Origin: Melioribacteraceae bacterium
Lineage (GTDB): Bacteria; Bacteroidota; Ignavibacteria; Ignavibacteriales; Melioribacteraceae
Assembly (NCBI GenBank): GCA_028280855.1
Contig: JANQLA010000454.1
Coordinates: 1 to 43,171 of the forward strand
Direction: 5' to 3'
Length of the DNA stretch: 43,171 nt
The translations under genes and the position numbers were made by a program. A model generated the notes under the pieces. The model was not told the origin of the DNA and searched no databases. It saw only the letters and a list, made by a program, of their open reading frames with translations. Positions 25,976-35,330 of this stretch are shown piece by piece (the first letter of the stretch is position 1; each line of letters starts with the position of its first letter).

Positions 25976-27346
25976 ATGATTCTTATTATTGATGATGATT
26001 TAGCGGTACAAGCTTCGCTGAACCTGTTGTTAAAACAGGCTGGCTTTAATTCAATTGCTGTGGGTACACCGCAAGAAGCGCTAAAGACTGTAAATGCAAA
26101 TGACATTAGTTTAGTTCTCCTCGATATGAACTTCTCTCTAAATACTTCGGGAGAAGAAGGATTAAAGTTGCTCGAAGAAATTAAATCCCTTAAGCCTGCT
26201 ATTCCGGTTATAATTATAACGGCATGGGGTTCTATTGATCTGGCTGTAAAAGGAATGAAACTTGGCGCTTTCGATTTCATCAATAAACCGTGGGACAATC
26301 GTCATCTGATCAATTCGATTACAACCGCATTGCATCTCAATAAAAGTAACATACAGGAAATCGAATTTTCAACGAACAGAGCAGAGCTAAATATAAAATT
26401 TGACTTTGAAAATATAATCGGCGAAGATCCTAAGTTCATCGATGTTCTTGAGACCGTGAGCAGAGTGAGTGATACGGACGCATCAATATTAATAATTGGC
26501 GAAAGCGGTACAGGCAAAGAGGTTATTGCCGAAGCGATTCATAATAACAGCAGGCGAAAACAGAATCCGTTTGTTAAAGTTAATCTCGGCGGTATTTCAT
26601 CTTCGCTTTTCGAAAGTGAAATGTTCGGGCATAAAAAAGGATCGTTTACCGATGCAAAGGAAAACCGTGTAGGTCGTTTCGAGGCGTCTAATTCAGGCAC
26701 TATCTTCCTCGATGAAATAGGCGACCTTGATATGAGCAGCCAAGTAAAGCTGTTAAGAGTACTGCAGGATAGAAGCTTTGAAGTGTTGGGCTCAAGTATA
26801 TCAAAATCAGTTGACGTTCGCGTTATTTCAGCTACCAACAGGGACTTAAAAGAACTTATTGAGAACAATGAATTTCGTGAAGATCTATACTACCGTATAA
26901 ACCTGATAACTATCAAGATACCACCTCTGCGCGAACGTCCTACTGATATTGTTTTGCTCGTTCGTTTTTATATTAACAACTTAAAAATGATTTATAACCG
27001 CGACGAGTTGGAAGTAAGTGCAGAAGCGCTAAACTGGCTTTCGGAACTTCCTTTGCCAGGTAATACGCGCGAACTTAAAAACCTGGTAGAGCGAACGGTT
27101 TTAGTTTCAGGGAAAAACTCGCTTGATGTTCAGGACTTTGCCGGACAGCAGCAGACTGCACCAAATAAAAATGCTTTGGATAGTCTTCCACCTATCGGCT
27201 CCATTAGTCTTGAAGAGATGGAGTTATCAATGATTAAAAAAGCGTTGTTGTTTTATGATCGGAATATAAGCAAAGCTGCTAAATCATTAGGCTTAAGTAG
27301 ATCCGCTCTATACCGTAGGATGGAAAAATTCGGCATCACAAAATGA
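25976..27346 (+). CDS. NtrC-family response regulator (EBP2) with variant GAFTGA loop
   Basis: The 456 residues comprise a receiver (Asp6-8, phospho-acceptor Asp50, Lys104), an AAA+ domain (Walker A GESGTGKE at 175-182, Walker B FLDEIGD near 244) and a C-terminal Fis-type HTH (KAAKSLGLSRSALYRRM). The sigma-54 contact loop reads GSFTDA at 222-227 instead of GAFTGA. The near-consensus sigma-54 promoter in front of its own operon suggests that it is nevertheless functional. It overlaps the kinase gene by ATGA. Likely role: activates the exporter operon on a signal from that kinase, with positive feedback. Confidence 0.95.
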   Translation: MILIIDDDLAVQASLNLLLKQAGFNSIAVGTPQEALKTVNANDISLVLLDMNFSLNTSGEEGLKLLEEIKSLKPAIPVIIITAWGSIDLAVKGMKLGAFDFINKPWDNRHLINSITTALHLNKSNIQEIEFSTNRAELNIKFDFENIIGEDPKFIDVLETVSRVSDTDASILIIGESGTGKEVIAEAIHNNSRRKQNPFVKVNLGGISSSLFESEMFGHKKGSFTDAKENRVGRFEASNSGTIFLDEIGDLDMSSQVKLLRVLQDRSFEVLGSSISKSVDVRVISATNRDLKELIENNEFREDLYYRINLITIKIPPLRERPTDIVLLVRFYINNLKMIYNRDELEVSAEALNWLSELPLPGNTRELKNLVERTVLVSGKNSLDVQDFAGQQQTAPNKNALDSLPPIGSISLEEMELSMIKKALLFYDRNISKAAKSLGLSRSALYRRMEKFGITK

Positions 27347-28653
27347 AGATAGGCAGGCAATATGTAATTTACATTGTGCTTGTTAATGTGTGCATCTTCG
27401 CACTTTCATTGTTTCTTATAAATATAAACACTTTGCTTTTTATTGCCGCGGAAACTCTCATTGTTTTATCCATCATTATCTCGGTTAAAATATACCGTTC
27501 GTTAATTCGCCCAATTAAAATGATATCGAGCGGCATAGAGGCTATTAAAGACAGGGATTTCAGCACACACCTTGTAAAAGTTAACAACGCTGAGATTGAT
27601 AATCTTATTGAAGTTTATAACAGGATGATCGATCAGCTTCGCCATGAAAAAATAATTCATGAAGAGCAAAACTTCTTACTAGAACGACTAATAAATGCAT
27701 CGCCCAGCGGCATCATAATTCTAAATCTGAATAACGAAATAATTTCTATTAATCCCGCTGCAGAAAAGCTGCTTGCATTAAAAGAGGTCGAAGTTAACTT
27801 AAAGCGGATTAATAATATAGCTCATTCTACAATTACCGAAATCGCCGCCTTAAAAGATGAGTCGTCCCGTGTAGTTAAACTTTCCGGCATAAAAACGATA
27901 CGAATTCAGAAATCATATTTTTATAACAGGGGCGCAAAACATCATTTTATATTAATTGAAGAGTTAACTGAAGAAATAATAAACACGGAACGCCGCGCTT
28001 ACGAAAAAGTAATTCGCATGATGTCGCATGAAATCAATAATTCTATAGGGGCAATAAATTCAATTCTCAATTCCTTCCTAAATTATTCCGGTCAGCTCGA
28101 AGAAAATGATAAAAAGGATTATGAAAACGCGATTCACATTGCTATCGACAGAAACAACCTGCTTAACAGGTTCATGAGTAATCTTGCAGACGTAGTGAGA
28201 ATTCCTGAACCGAATAAAAAAAGTACTAACCTGGAAGGAATAATTGATACTGTAATTTCTTTGATGAGTCCTGTTTGCGAAGAAAAGAATATTAGGCTTG
28301 TTTTTACCCGGAATGAAGTAAAAGATTCCATTTCGCTGGACAGGCTTCAATTCGAACAAGTTCTTGTAAATGTTGTTAAAAACTCTATTGAAGCGATCGG
28401 CGAAAACGGTGAGATTGAATTCGAAACTATTGAAAACAACAAGCCGGAATTGATCATCAGGGACAATGGAACCGGCATTAATAAAGAAACTCAAAAGCAA
28501 TTATTCTCACCATTTTTTAGCTCGAAGAAAGACGGTCAAGGCATTGGATTGACCATTACGCGCGAAATATTATTAAAACATCAATTCGAATTTTCGCTGC
28601 AAACAATAGAAACGGGAATAACCGAATTTAGAATTCTGTTCGACAAACACTAA
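27343..28653 (+). CDS. NtrY-like membrane histidine kinase
   Basis: The 436-residue kinase has two close N-terminal helices (about 8-27 and 30-51) with almost no periplasmic loop. A HAMP-like segment (about 52-105), a PAS domain (about 112-205), the phospho-acceptor His near residue 229 in MMSHEINNSIGAI, and a GHKL ATPase (NVVKNSIEAI, RDNGTGI, GQGIGLTIT) follow. The tiny loop suggests that it senses a membrane or cytoplasmic signal, perhaps the state of the ABC complex. ATGA overlap with the regulator gene makes them a clear cognate pair. Confidence 0.95.
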   Translation: MKIGRQYVIYIVLVNVCIFALSLFLININTLLFIAAETLIVLSIIISVKIYRSLIRPIKMISSGIEAIKDRDFSTHLVKVNNAEIDNLIEVYNRMIDQLRHEKIIHEEQNFLLERLINASPSGIIILNLNNEIISINPAAEKLLALKEVEVNLKRINNIAHSTITEIAALKDESSRVVKLSGIKTIRIQKSYFYNRGAKHHFILIEELTEEIINTERRAYEKVIRMMSHEINNSIGAINSILNSFLNYSGQLEENDKKDYENAIHIAIDRNNLLNRFMSNLADVVRIPEPNKKSTNLEGIIDTVISLMSPVCEEKNIRLVFTRNEVKDSISLDRLQFEQVLVNVVKNSIEAIGENGEIEFETIENNKPELIIRDNGTGINKETQKQLFSPFFSSKKDGQGIGLTITREILLKHQFEFSLQTIETGITEFRILFDKH

Positions 28654-28716
28654 TATTAAAATTGAAAGCAGCATTATTGATCAGTATTATTTTTTACATT
28701 AAAAATAGTGTATGAG

Positions 28717-28735
28717 ACTTTTCCTGTTGGAAAGT
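28717..28735. terminator. Hairpin between convergent genes
   Basis: Stem ACTTTTCC / GGAAAGT (7 pairs, one bulge) with loop TGTT. It lies between the stops of the kinase gene and the convergent OmpA-like gene. There is no T-run directly next to it on the plus side, so its efficiency is unclear. Confidence 0.35.
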
Positions 28736-28756
28736 ATTAAAACGATATATGATGCT

Positions 28757-29746
28757 TTATTTTACTACCAGTTCAACCCGACGATTAAGCTTTCTACCTT
28801 CATCAGTTAAGTTGGTCGATACAGGGGCCAGTGGACCCACACCTTGCGCGGTTAACCGATTGGCCTCAATACCAAACCTCCCGGTTAACTCATTTACAAC
28901 AGCATCAGCGCGACGTGATGAAAGATCAAGATTATGTTTCAAGCCCCCTGTCATATCAGTATGCCCGACGACAAATAGGTTGAGCGCCTTGTCTTTGTTC
29001 AGCAGCGAAGATATTACCTTGAATGTTTCTTCGGATTCCGGTTTTATTGTGGCTTTGTCGAAATCAAAATAAATTCCATACAGAGCAATCTTTCCATCGG
29101 CTTTAAATCCGCGTATTATTTCTTCAGCGCTAATCGTAACAAGACCGTCTTCCATTATTGTTTCTTCTATAACATCAACAATGTAAACTATTTTGTCGGA
29201 ACTATATTCGACAGCGCCAATAGTAATATAAACAGTTCCCGATGCTTTCGATTGTTTGCCTGATATGAAAGCGCTTCCGCCGCTGGTAGAAGACCCCTGC
29301 GCCATTAAAATGTTTTTGCCGGTCGGATATGGATTTTTAGCATAAAACACTCCAAGCCATGGCCTGCCTCCTACATCCTTTGCACGGTTGCTTTTGTTGT
29401 AAACGCCTTTTGCGATAATTTCAAAACCGGCCCGGTTAAATGCCTTTTCATAATTCCTGTATAGCTGTGTTATAGTTTGCTTACCGCTTAGCTCGTAATA
29501 AATGCGCGTAAACTTTCCTTCAATGTCTACCCAATCTTCAATTGACTTGTAACCTTTAATTGCACCTGTTGCTATTGAGTAGGTAGTATATTCCTGCTCT
29601 TCATAGTATACGATTTTTGAATCCGGGTAACGTGTTACTGCAGGATGATCTTTACTCCCGGCCATATCATGTTGCGAGTAAATAGAGAGACAGAAACTCA
29701 TTTGAATGATTAGTAAAAAATATATTGTTCGAATTATACTTTTCAA
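28757..29746 (-). CDS. OmpA-family protein with DUF4892-like N-terminal domain
   Basis: The 329 residues have a signal peptide (about 1-24), a middle region resembling DUF4892 (AGSKDHPAVTRYPDSKIVYY to about 200) and a C-terminal OmpA peptidoglycan-binding domain (about 220-329). The OmpA part has IYFDFDKATIKPES, VVGHTDMTGG with the peptidoglycan-contact Asp, LSSRRADAVVNEL and GRKLNRRVELVV. It would be in the periplasm or outer membrane, tethered to peptidoglycan. It is the last gene of the leftward envelope group, one base after the small membrane protein gene. Confidence 0.93.
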   Translation of the reverse strand: MKSIIRTIYFLLIIQMSFCLSIYSQHDMAGSKDHPAVTRYPDSKIVYYEEQEYTTYSIATGAIKGYKSIEDWVDIEGKFTRIYYELSGKQTITQLYRNYEKAFNRAGFEIIAKGVYNKSNRAKDVGGRPWLGVFYAKNPYPTGKNILMAQGSSTSGGSAFISGKQSKASGTVYITIGAVEYSSDKIVYIVDVIEETIMEDGLVTISAEEIIRGFKADGKIALYGIYFDFDKATIKPESEETFKVISSLLNKDKALNLFVVGHTDMTGGLKHNLDLSSRRADAVVNELTGRFGIEANRLTAQGVGPLAPVSTNLTDEGRKLNRRVELVVK

Positions 29747-29747
29747 T

Positions 29748-30128
29748 TTATCTTTCTCCTTTATCTATAAAATTCTTTACGGGCTTAACCGGTAGCAGGA
29801 ATAGTAGTCCAACAATAATTACCGGGATTGCTGCGCTTAACGCAATCGTTAATTTTATTCCAATATTATCGTTTGTTGAAGCAATCATCCCGTTTAATAC
29901 AAGGGCGATGACTGATACGATCATCACCGAACCGCCAACCCTTGGGCGAAACAACGCCGTGATGTAACCCGCCATGCATAATATTAAGGCGCCGAATGAT
30001 AAGTAATTGATATCATTAGACGATCCAAACGGCCATGTTAAAAACAGCGCAAGGAAGAATCCCTGAATCGCGAATATGATTCCCCCGCAAATTTTAACGG
30101 CCACTAATGCTTGTTTTGATAAAGTCAT
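29748..30128 (-). CDS. Small four-helix membrane protein, unknown function
   Basis: The 126-residue protein consists almost entirely of four predicted transmembrane helices (about 8-28, 42-60, 67-87, 92-112) with a short lysine-rich tail. I recognise no family. It is one base from the OmpA-like gene and 14 bases after the T9SS cargo gene, so the three are probably co-transcribed. The tail and loop charges suggest that both ends face the cytoplasm. Confidence 0.8.
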   Translation of the reverse strand: MTLSKQALVAVKICGGIIFAIQGFFLALFLTWPFGSSNDINYLSFGALILCMAGYITALFRPRVGGSVMIVSVIALVLNGMIASTNDNIGIKLTIALSAAIPVIIVGLLFLLPVKPVKNFIDKGER

Positions 30129-30142
30129 TTATTACATCCAGC

Positions 30143-31054
30143 CTATTTTAAAAGCAGCATTTTTTTTACTTCTGAAAAGTTTCCGGCTTTTAATTTATAA
30201 ATATATGTACCACTTGTTATTCTAATATTATTGCTGAACCTGTTAGTTGCATTCCATGTAACATTATGTTTACCCGCAGCCATCTCGCTGTTTACTAATT
30301 TTGCAACATGTTGACCGAGCATGTTATAAATATCCATATTTACCTGGCTGGCTTCCGGTAGTGAAAAACTAATTACAGTTTCCGGGTTGAACGGATTAGG
30401 GAAGTTTTGTTCCAGTTCGAAATTTTCAGGAATTGAGCCTTGGTTTTCATTTACAGATGTTACACCGTCAAACGAAACATTATCAACCAGGAAGTAAGTT
30501 CCCCAAAAATCAGATGGAGGTCGTCCGTCATCGTCTCCGCCTATTGTAATCTGCACAGTTGCTTTTGTAGCATTGCCGCCGTTTCCTACGGAATAATCCA
30601 GCGCTACATCAAAGGCAGTCCACGTGCTTGTTTCTTCATTTGTAATTTGAAGTCCGCCTCGTGCAACCGGTCCGTCGTCATTTGAGAAATCAACAATAAC
30701 CGAAAACCACATATCGAGTCCTGTCTGCGATGGGAAGTATTGGAAAAATCCTTTTACGGAAGAATAGTTTTGTGAAATAGGAAATGGCTGTGCGAGAGGC
30801 CCGTCAACGGCTCTTACGCTTGGAAAATAAGCGATCCCGGAAAAATTAATAATTTCACCTCGCAGAGCTTTGTTGCCATCCTGTGCATCACTGTATTCCG
30901 TTATGTTTGTAGTAAAGCTTGTGTTCGTACTGAACCAGCTTACCGGGCTTCCGCTTTCCCAATTTTCAAAGCTTGCATTTGGAATTTCATTTTGCGAATG
31001 GATAACGGTTGCACAAGAAATTAGTAACAGAAAAATGGTTTTATGTTTTTTCAT
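30143..31054 (-). CDS. Secreted protein with type IX secretion C-terminal sorting domain
   Basis: ATG 31054 is chosen over one 12 bases upstream because GAGGGA lies six bases before it and the signal peptide (MKKHKTIFLLLISCATVIHS) then starts cleanly. Of 303 residues, about 25-205 form a jelly-roll-like carbohydrate-binding-type domain (starts NEIPNASFENWESG, ends YFLVDNVSFDG). The last 80 are a type A Por sorting domain (NFPNPFNPETVISFSLP, YNMLGQHVAKL, SGTYIYKLKAG). Such proteins cross the outer membrane by type IX secretion and are attached to the surface or released. No T9SS machinery is in the window. Confidence 0.92.
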   Translation of the reverse strand: MKKHKTIFLLLISCATVIHSQNEIPNASFENWESGSPVSWFSTNTSFTTNITEYSDAQDGNKALRGEIINFSGIAYFPSVRAVDGPLAQPFPISQNYSSVKGFFQYFPSQTGLDMWFSVIVDFSNDDGPVARGGLQITNEETSTWTAFDVALDYSVGNGGNATKATVQITIGGDDDGRPPSDFWGTYFLVDNVSFDGVTSVNENQGSIPENFELEQNFPNPFNPETVISFSLPEASQVNMDIYNMLGQHVAKLVNSEMAAGKHNVTWNATNRFSNNIRITSGTYIYKLKAGNFSEVKKMLLLK

Positions 31055-31104
31055 TTGTTCCCTCATATTGGTTGTTGATTAAACTGGAGCAGATATCTTT
31101 AGAT

Positions 31105-31135
31105 CAAAGATAGATTTGATGAGGGACGATGACAA
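31105..31135 (-). promoter_or_regulatory. Bacteroidota-type promoter of the T9SS cargo gene
   Basis: The minus strand has TTG at 31135-31133 and TATCTTTG at 31112-31105, separated by 20 bases. This fits the housekeeping TTTG / TAnnTTTG layout, about 50 bases before the start codon. Confidence 0.5.
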
Positions 31136-31153
31136 TCGCTCAGATGAGGTATT

Positions 31154-31786
31154 TTAAACGAGCCTGTTCCGAAGGGCTTTCTTCACAGCTTCCCCCCTGG
31201 AATTAACATGTAATTTTTTGTAGATGTTTTTAATGTGTGTTCGTACGGTGTGCCCGCTGACGTGCAGCAACTCCGCGATTGCGTTATAGTTTTCGCCGTT
31301 GCATAGTTGATCAAGAATTTCAAGTTCACGTTTTGTTAAAGTATAGTTTGAAGTTGGCCTGAATGAATTAATAATTCTTCGAGCAATGCTGGGGCTCATA
31401 GGGGAACCGCCCTCGTATACTTCCTTAATTGAGTGAAGCAATTGCGCCGGTGGAATATCTTTTAAAAGATACCCAGATGCTCCTGCGCATAAAGAATCGA
31501 ATACTGATTCATCATCATCCTTTATCGTAAGCATAATAAAATCGGTTTCGAGCAACTTTTCTTTAAGATGAGCAACACCTTCAATTCCGTTCATATCAGG
31601 TAAGTCAATATCCATGAGCACAACATCAGTAGGGTTATTAACGATGTCGCCGAATGAAGATTCGCAATCGGCATAAACTTGTTTACAATTATAACCGGGA
31701 GAACCATCGATTATTAACGATAACATTTTCCGAATCTCATTATCGTCTTCAATAATTGCTACGCTTATTTCATTATTCTCGGTCAT
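31154..31786 (-). CDS. NarL/LuxR-type response regulator
   Basis: The 210 residues hold a receiver (Glu13/Asp14, phospho-acceptor Asp59 in LMDIDLPD, Lys109) and a LuxR-type HTH (about 145-205, LTKRELEILDQLCNGENYNAIA with HTVRTHIKNIYKKL as recognition region). It lies 51 bp downstream of a HisKA_3-type kinase gene, the usual partner class for NarL regulators. Its targets may include the adjacent leftward T9SS/OmpA group, but nothing in sequence proves this. Confidence 0.95.
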   Translation of the reverse strand: MTENNEISVAIIEDDNEIRKMLSLIIDGSPGYNCKQVYADCESSFGDIVNNPTDVVLMDIDLPDMNGIEGVAHLKEKLLETDFIMLTIKDDDESVFDSLCAGASGYLLKDIPPAQLLHSIKEVYEGGSPMSPSIARRIINSFRPTSNYTLTKRELEILDQLCNGENYNAIAELLHVSGHTVRTHIKNIYKKLHVNSRGEAVKKALRNRLV

Positions 31787-31837
31787 GCTGTCTTATTATT
31801 TTGTCGGTTCAATATTAACTTTACAGCCGGTTCCAAT

Positions 31838-34800
31838 TCAATCACTCAAATGAGGTATTTTACATTTTACTGTAATCTTGGCTCCGTTACCTTCAGTTGA
31901 GTCAATCTTAATTTCATAACCAAGTTTTTCTGCCCGGTTTCTCATGTTTATTAAACCGTAACCTTCGGTTTTGTTTTTAGTATTAAAACCAATACCGTTG
32001 TCTTGAAGATATATCTCAAACTTATCTTTATTCATGCTGACAACCATTTCAACTTTATCGGCGCGGGAATATTTAACGCAATTATTCATGGCCTCTTTAA
32101 AAATTAAAATAAAAGCTCTCCTGCTTTCCATTGAGAGTGGTACTTCTTTCATTTTTTCCGATAATCCTTTACCGACAAACCTGGTTTCAGCGTACATAAA
32201 AAGATTGGTTCCAAATTCAATTAACCTGTTTACCGTATCATATAATGATTCCTTCGCGCTATCAAGCACCCAGATAAAATCGCGCATACCTGACGATAGT
32301 TCTTTTGTATTCTCCTCAATACCGTTTAGGTATTCCTGCAACGATGAATTGTTAACGGCTTCCTTTCGCGCGAGCTCAGTGATCAAAGCAATTTTTGTTA
32401 ATTTGTTACCGGCTTCATCGTGAAAATCCGCCGAGCTTTTTTTCCTTACTTCTTCGCGTTCTTCAAGCTTAGCTTCATTAATTTTGTTTTGAACTTCCAA
32501 TTCGCGCTTGGCTTCTTTTTCGCGAAAACGTATAAACATAAATAGAACATTGAAGAAAAATGCTGCATAGAATAAATATGCATACCAGCTTAACCATGGC
32601 GGCGGAGCTATAGAGATAGCTATAGTTTTACCCGCATTATTCCATACGCCGTTATCGTTCGATCCTTTCACTTTAAATGTATAATTCCCCGGGTCAAGAT
32701 TCGTATAAGTTACCGACCTGGCATTGCCTGAGTAAATCCAGTCTTCATCAAATCCTTCCATCATGTAAGCATATTCATTTTTAGAGCTTGAGATAAAGTT
32801 CAGCGCTGAAAATTCAAATGAAAATACTTTGTGCGCATAATCTAGTTCAAGCTTCGATAAGTATGAAACATGTTTATCAGTTGAAAAAGCGTCAGTTGCT
32901 TTATCATTGAATAAGGGAACGAATTTATTAAACAATTTAAAGGACGTAATTACAATTGGCGGAATAAATTGATTCCCAACCAATTTTGAAGGCTCAAAAA
33001 CATTTAAACCGCCGATTCCGCTAAAATATATTGTACCGTTCTTATTTTTGAAGAACCCGTTTTGATTAAACTCGTTGTTCTGTAATCCGTCAGAAACATC
33101 GTAAGTTGCAATCACCTTATCAGTTTCTTGGTCAAATTTAACAACACCTTTATTGGTGCTCATCCACAAGTAACCAGCTTCATCCTCCAGTATTCCATAA
33201 ATTACTTCATTCGGAAATCCATCGAGAGCACCAAATCTTTTAAAGGACAAATTCTTGCCCGTTGTTGAAAGTGAATCGAATAAATTTTGTTGATTCGGTG
33301 TCTCAAGTTTATTTAAACCGCCCGCCGTACCTACCCAAACTGTGCCTTTTGTTGACTCGTAAACGCTCAATACGAGGTTATTGCTTAAACTGGATTGATC
33401 AGCTGGGTCATTAGTAAAATAAATGAATCTTCCGCTTTGCCTGTTCATAAGATTAATACCGCCGGTAGCGGTTCCAATCCAGAAGTTATTTTTACTGTCT
33501 TCCAAAATCGAAAATACAAATGTGTGATTAGGCCCCGAACCGTCCAATGAATACGGGTATGATTTAATACTGTTAGTTTTGCTGTTGTACCTGCATAGCC
33601 CTCCGCCACCGGTTCCAAGCCAAATATAGCCATCCCTGCTTTCATAAATTGTCTGCACACGATCAATATTAAACTGTTCACTATTTTTTGCATGTGGTGT
33701 AATTTGTTTTATAGTTACCCGCTCATTCCAATTTCGAGTATGATTAATTTTATTCAATCCATTACCTTTTGTACCTGCCCATATATTACCTTTTGAATCT
33801 TCCATTATTGAAAGAATGTAATTAGCGGATATCGAACTTTTATTACTGCTTGAGTGATTAAAAACTTTTACACGATTATTTGCTTTGTCAAATAAATTTA
33901 ACTTTGCTTCGTTTCGGGTTCCTAACCAAAGATAGCCAAACCGGTCTTCTATAACCGGCCCAATACCTATTCCGCTAAAAGTTTGTTTGGATGAATGATT
34001 AGGTTTCAGCAATTCGAACCGGTTGTTTATAAGAACAATTTTATTTAAACCGCTTTGAGTGCCGATCCAAAGAACATTGTCGGTAGATTTATAAAATGCT
34101 AGAATCGAATTATCCGATAAGCTATTCGGGTTTGAGTTTTCATTTTGAATAAAATTCAATTTTTTGCTCAACAAGTTATACGTGAATAAACCTTTCGTGC
34201 TTCCGACATAGCAAATGTTATCCCCGTCAATAAACATCCTGGATAGCGTCACATCATTTCCCGCGATACTTTGAAGATAGTTTTTCGAAAGAATAACGCT
34301 GGATGTTGAATCAGAAAAATTCAACCGGACAAGTCCTTCATCGCAAAGCACAAACAATGTATTATCAATGAACGTCAGGTCGCTTGTATTTCCAAGATTA
34401 ATATTTTTTGTGAATGGATCTATAGTAAAATGTTTGCTGTAGCCTGTTCTGAGGTTTAAAAGTGAAAGTCCCGAATTCGAATTATACCATAGCTCATCTT
34501 CATTGCCGGGTGAAATTGCTCTCACAAGGTTTGTCGGTTCTTTACCATCTTCACCAGATAATATCTTATCATACTGTTTAATGGAATTATCTCTTTTATC
34601 TAATCTATTTAAGCCGTTGTTAGTGCCAATCCAAATTACCCCGGCTGGATGTTCCGTTATCTCAAATACCCTGTCGTTAGTTAATGGACTGGGCGTAGTT
34701 CCCTCGGCTTTATAATGAGTAAACTTTTCAACCCGGGGATCAAACTTGTTTAACCCACCCCCGAATGTTCCAATCCATATTATGCTATCAGTATCCTCAA

Positions 34801-35086
34801 ACACCGTCCAGATATAGTTATTCGAAAGACTGTTAACGTCATCACGGTTATTTCTAAAATTTTCAAAGTTATATGCATCATATCGGTTTAAACCATCCTG
34901 AGTTCCAATCCACAAGTACCCATAGCTATCCTGCATAATTGAGTTAATCGTATTCTGGGACAGCCCGTCATTTACACTTATTCTGTGCACATAAGGATTA
35001 TTAGTTTGTGAACAGATTGAGAGCACCGGCTTCAAAAATGCAAAACAAAGAATTGTTAAAAAAATATTACCCGATAGGTTATTCAT
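31838..35086 (-). CDS. Giant propeller sensor kinase, NarX-like (Y_Y_Y, HisKA_3, HATPase)
   Basis: ATG 35086 is preferred to an upstream TTG; it gives 1082 residues starting with a signal peptide. About 14 propeller blades (to about 745; first one DGLSQNTINSIMQDSYGYLW) are followed by a Y_Y_Y domain, a transmembrane helix (about 830-850), a coiled coil and a HisKA_3 module. The phospho-acceptor His is near residue 887 in ADFHDEAGNKL, and the ATPase has LQDNGIGFNTKN and GYGLINMRNRAEKLG. This kinase class pairs with NarL regulators, which matches the next gene. Its outside part resembles that of the other propeller kinase (14951-18712), but its cytoplasmic part is of a different class. Confidence 0.95.
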   Translation of the reverse strand: MNNLSGNIFLTILCFAFLKPVLSICSQTNNPYVHRISVNDGLSQNTINSIMQDSYGYLWIGTQDGLNRYDAYNFENFRNNRDDVNSLSNNYIWTVFEDTDSIIWIGTFGGGLNKFDPRVEKFTHYKAEGTTPSPLTNDRVFEITEHPAGVIWIGTNNGLNRLDKRDNSIKQYDKILSGEDGKEPTNLVRAISPGNEDELWYNSNSGLSLLNLRTGYSKHFTIDPFTKNINLGNTSDLTFIDNTLFVLCDEGLVRLNFSDSTSSVILSKNYLQSIAGNDVTLSRMFIDGDNICYVGSTKGLFTYNLLSKKLNFIQNENSNPNSLSDNSILAFYKSTDNVLWIGTQSGLNKIVLINNRFELLKPNHSSKQTFSGIGIGPVIEDRFGYLWLGTRNEAKLNLFDKANNRVKVFNHSSSNKSSISANYILSIMEDSKGNIWAGTKGNGLNKINHTRNWNERVTIKQITPHAKNSEQFNIDRVQTIYESRDGYIWLGTGGGGLCRYNSKTNSIKSYPYSLDGSGPNHTFVFSILEDSKNNFWIGTATGGINLMNRQSGRFIYFTNDPADQSSLSNNLVLSVYESTKGTVWVGTAGGLNKLETPNQQNLFDSLSTTGKNLSFKRFGALDGFPNEVIYGILEDEAGYLWMSTNKGVVKFDQETDKVIATYDVSDGLQNNEFNQNGFFKNKNGTIYFSGIGGLNVFEPSKLVGNQFIPPIVITSFKLFNKFVPLFNDKATDAFSTDKHVSYLSKLELDYAHKVFSFEFSALNFISSSKNEYAYMMEGFDEDWIYSGNARSVTYTNLDPGNYTFKVKGSNDNGVWNNAGKTIAISIAPPPWLSWYAYLFYAAFFFNVLFMFIRFREKEAKRELEVQNKINEAKLEEREEVRKKSSADFHDEAGNKLTKIALITELARKEAVNNSSLQEYLNGIEENTKELSSGMRDFIWVLDSAKESLYDTVNRLIEFGTNLFMYAETRFVGKGLSEKMKEVPLSMESRRAFILIFKEAMNNCVKYSRADKVEMVVSMNKDKFEIYLQDNGIGFNTKNKTEGYGLINMRNRAEKLGYEIKIDSTEGNGAKITVKCKIPHLSD

Positions 35087-35330
35087 CACAGTAGCCAGCA
35101 AAATATTGACTGAAGATAGAAATTTTTGATTTAACTAAAAACCGGTTGAGGGGATAATTACATCTATTGAAGAGTTAACTGAAATTTTTTATCAATGACA
35201 GAAAAGCGCAAACCGCTCCATTTAAATCTTAGGATTTGATTTCTCTGGTTAAATTTACATCATTCTATCAAAGTGCAATAAAGAAAATCTACCCCTACAG
35301 GTGCTCGCAGAACATGTCTTCATTGAAGGT

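Noticed and set aside
28749..29072. A 107-codon plus-strand frame.
   Set aside because: Antisense to the well-supported OmpA domain; composition is a shadow of that gene.
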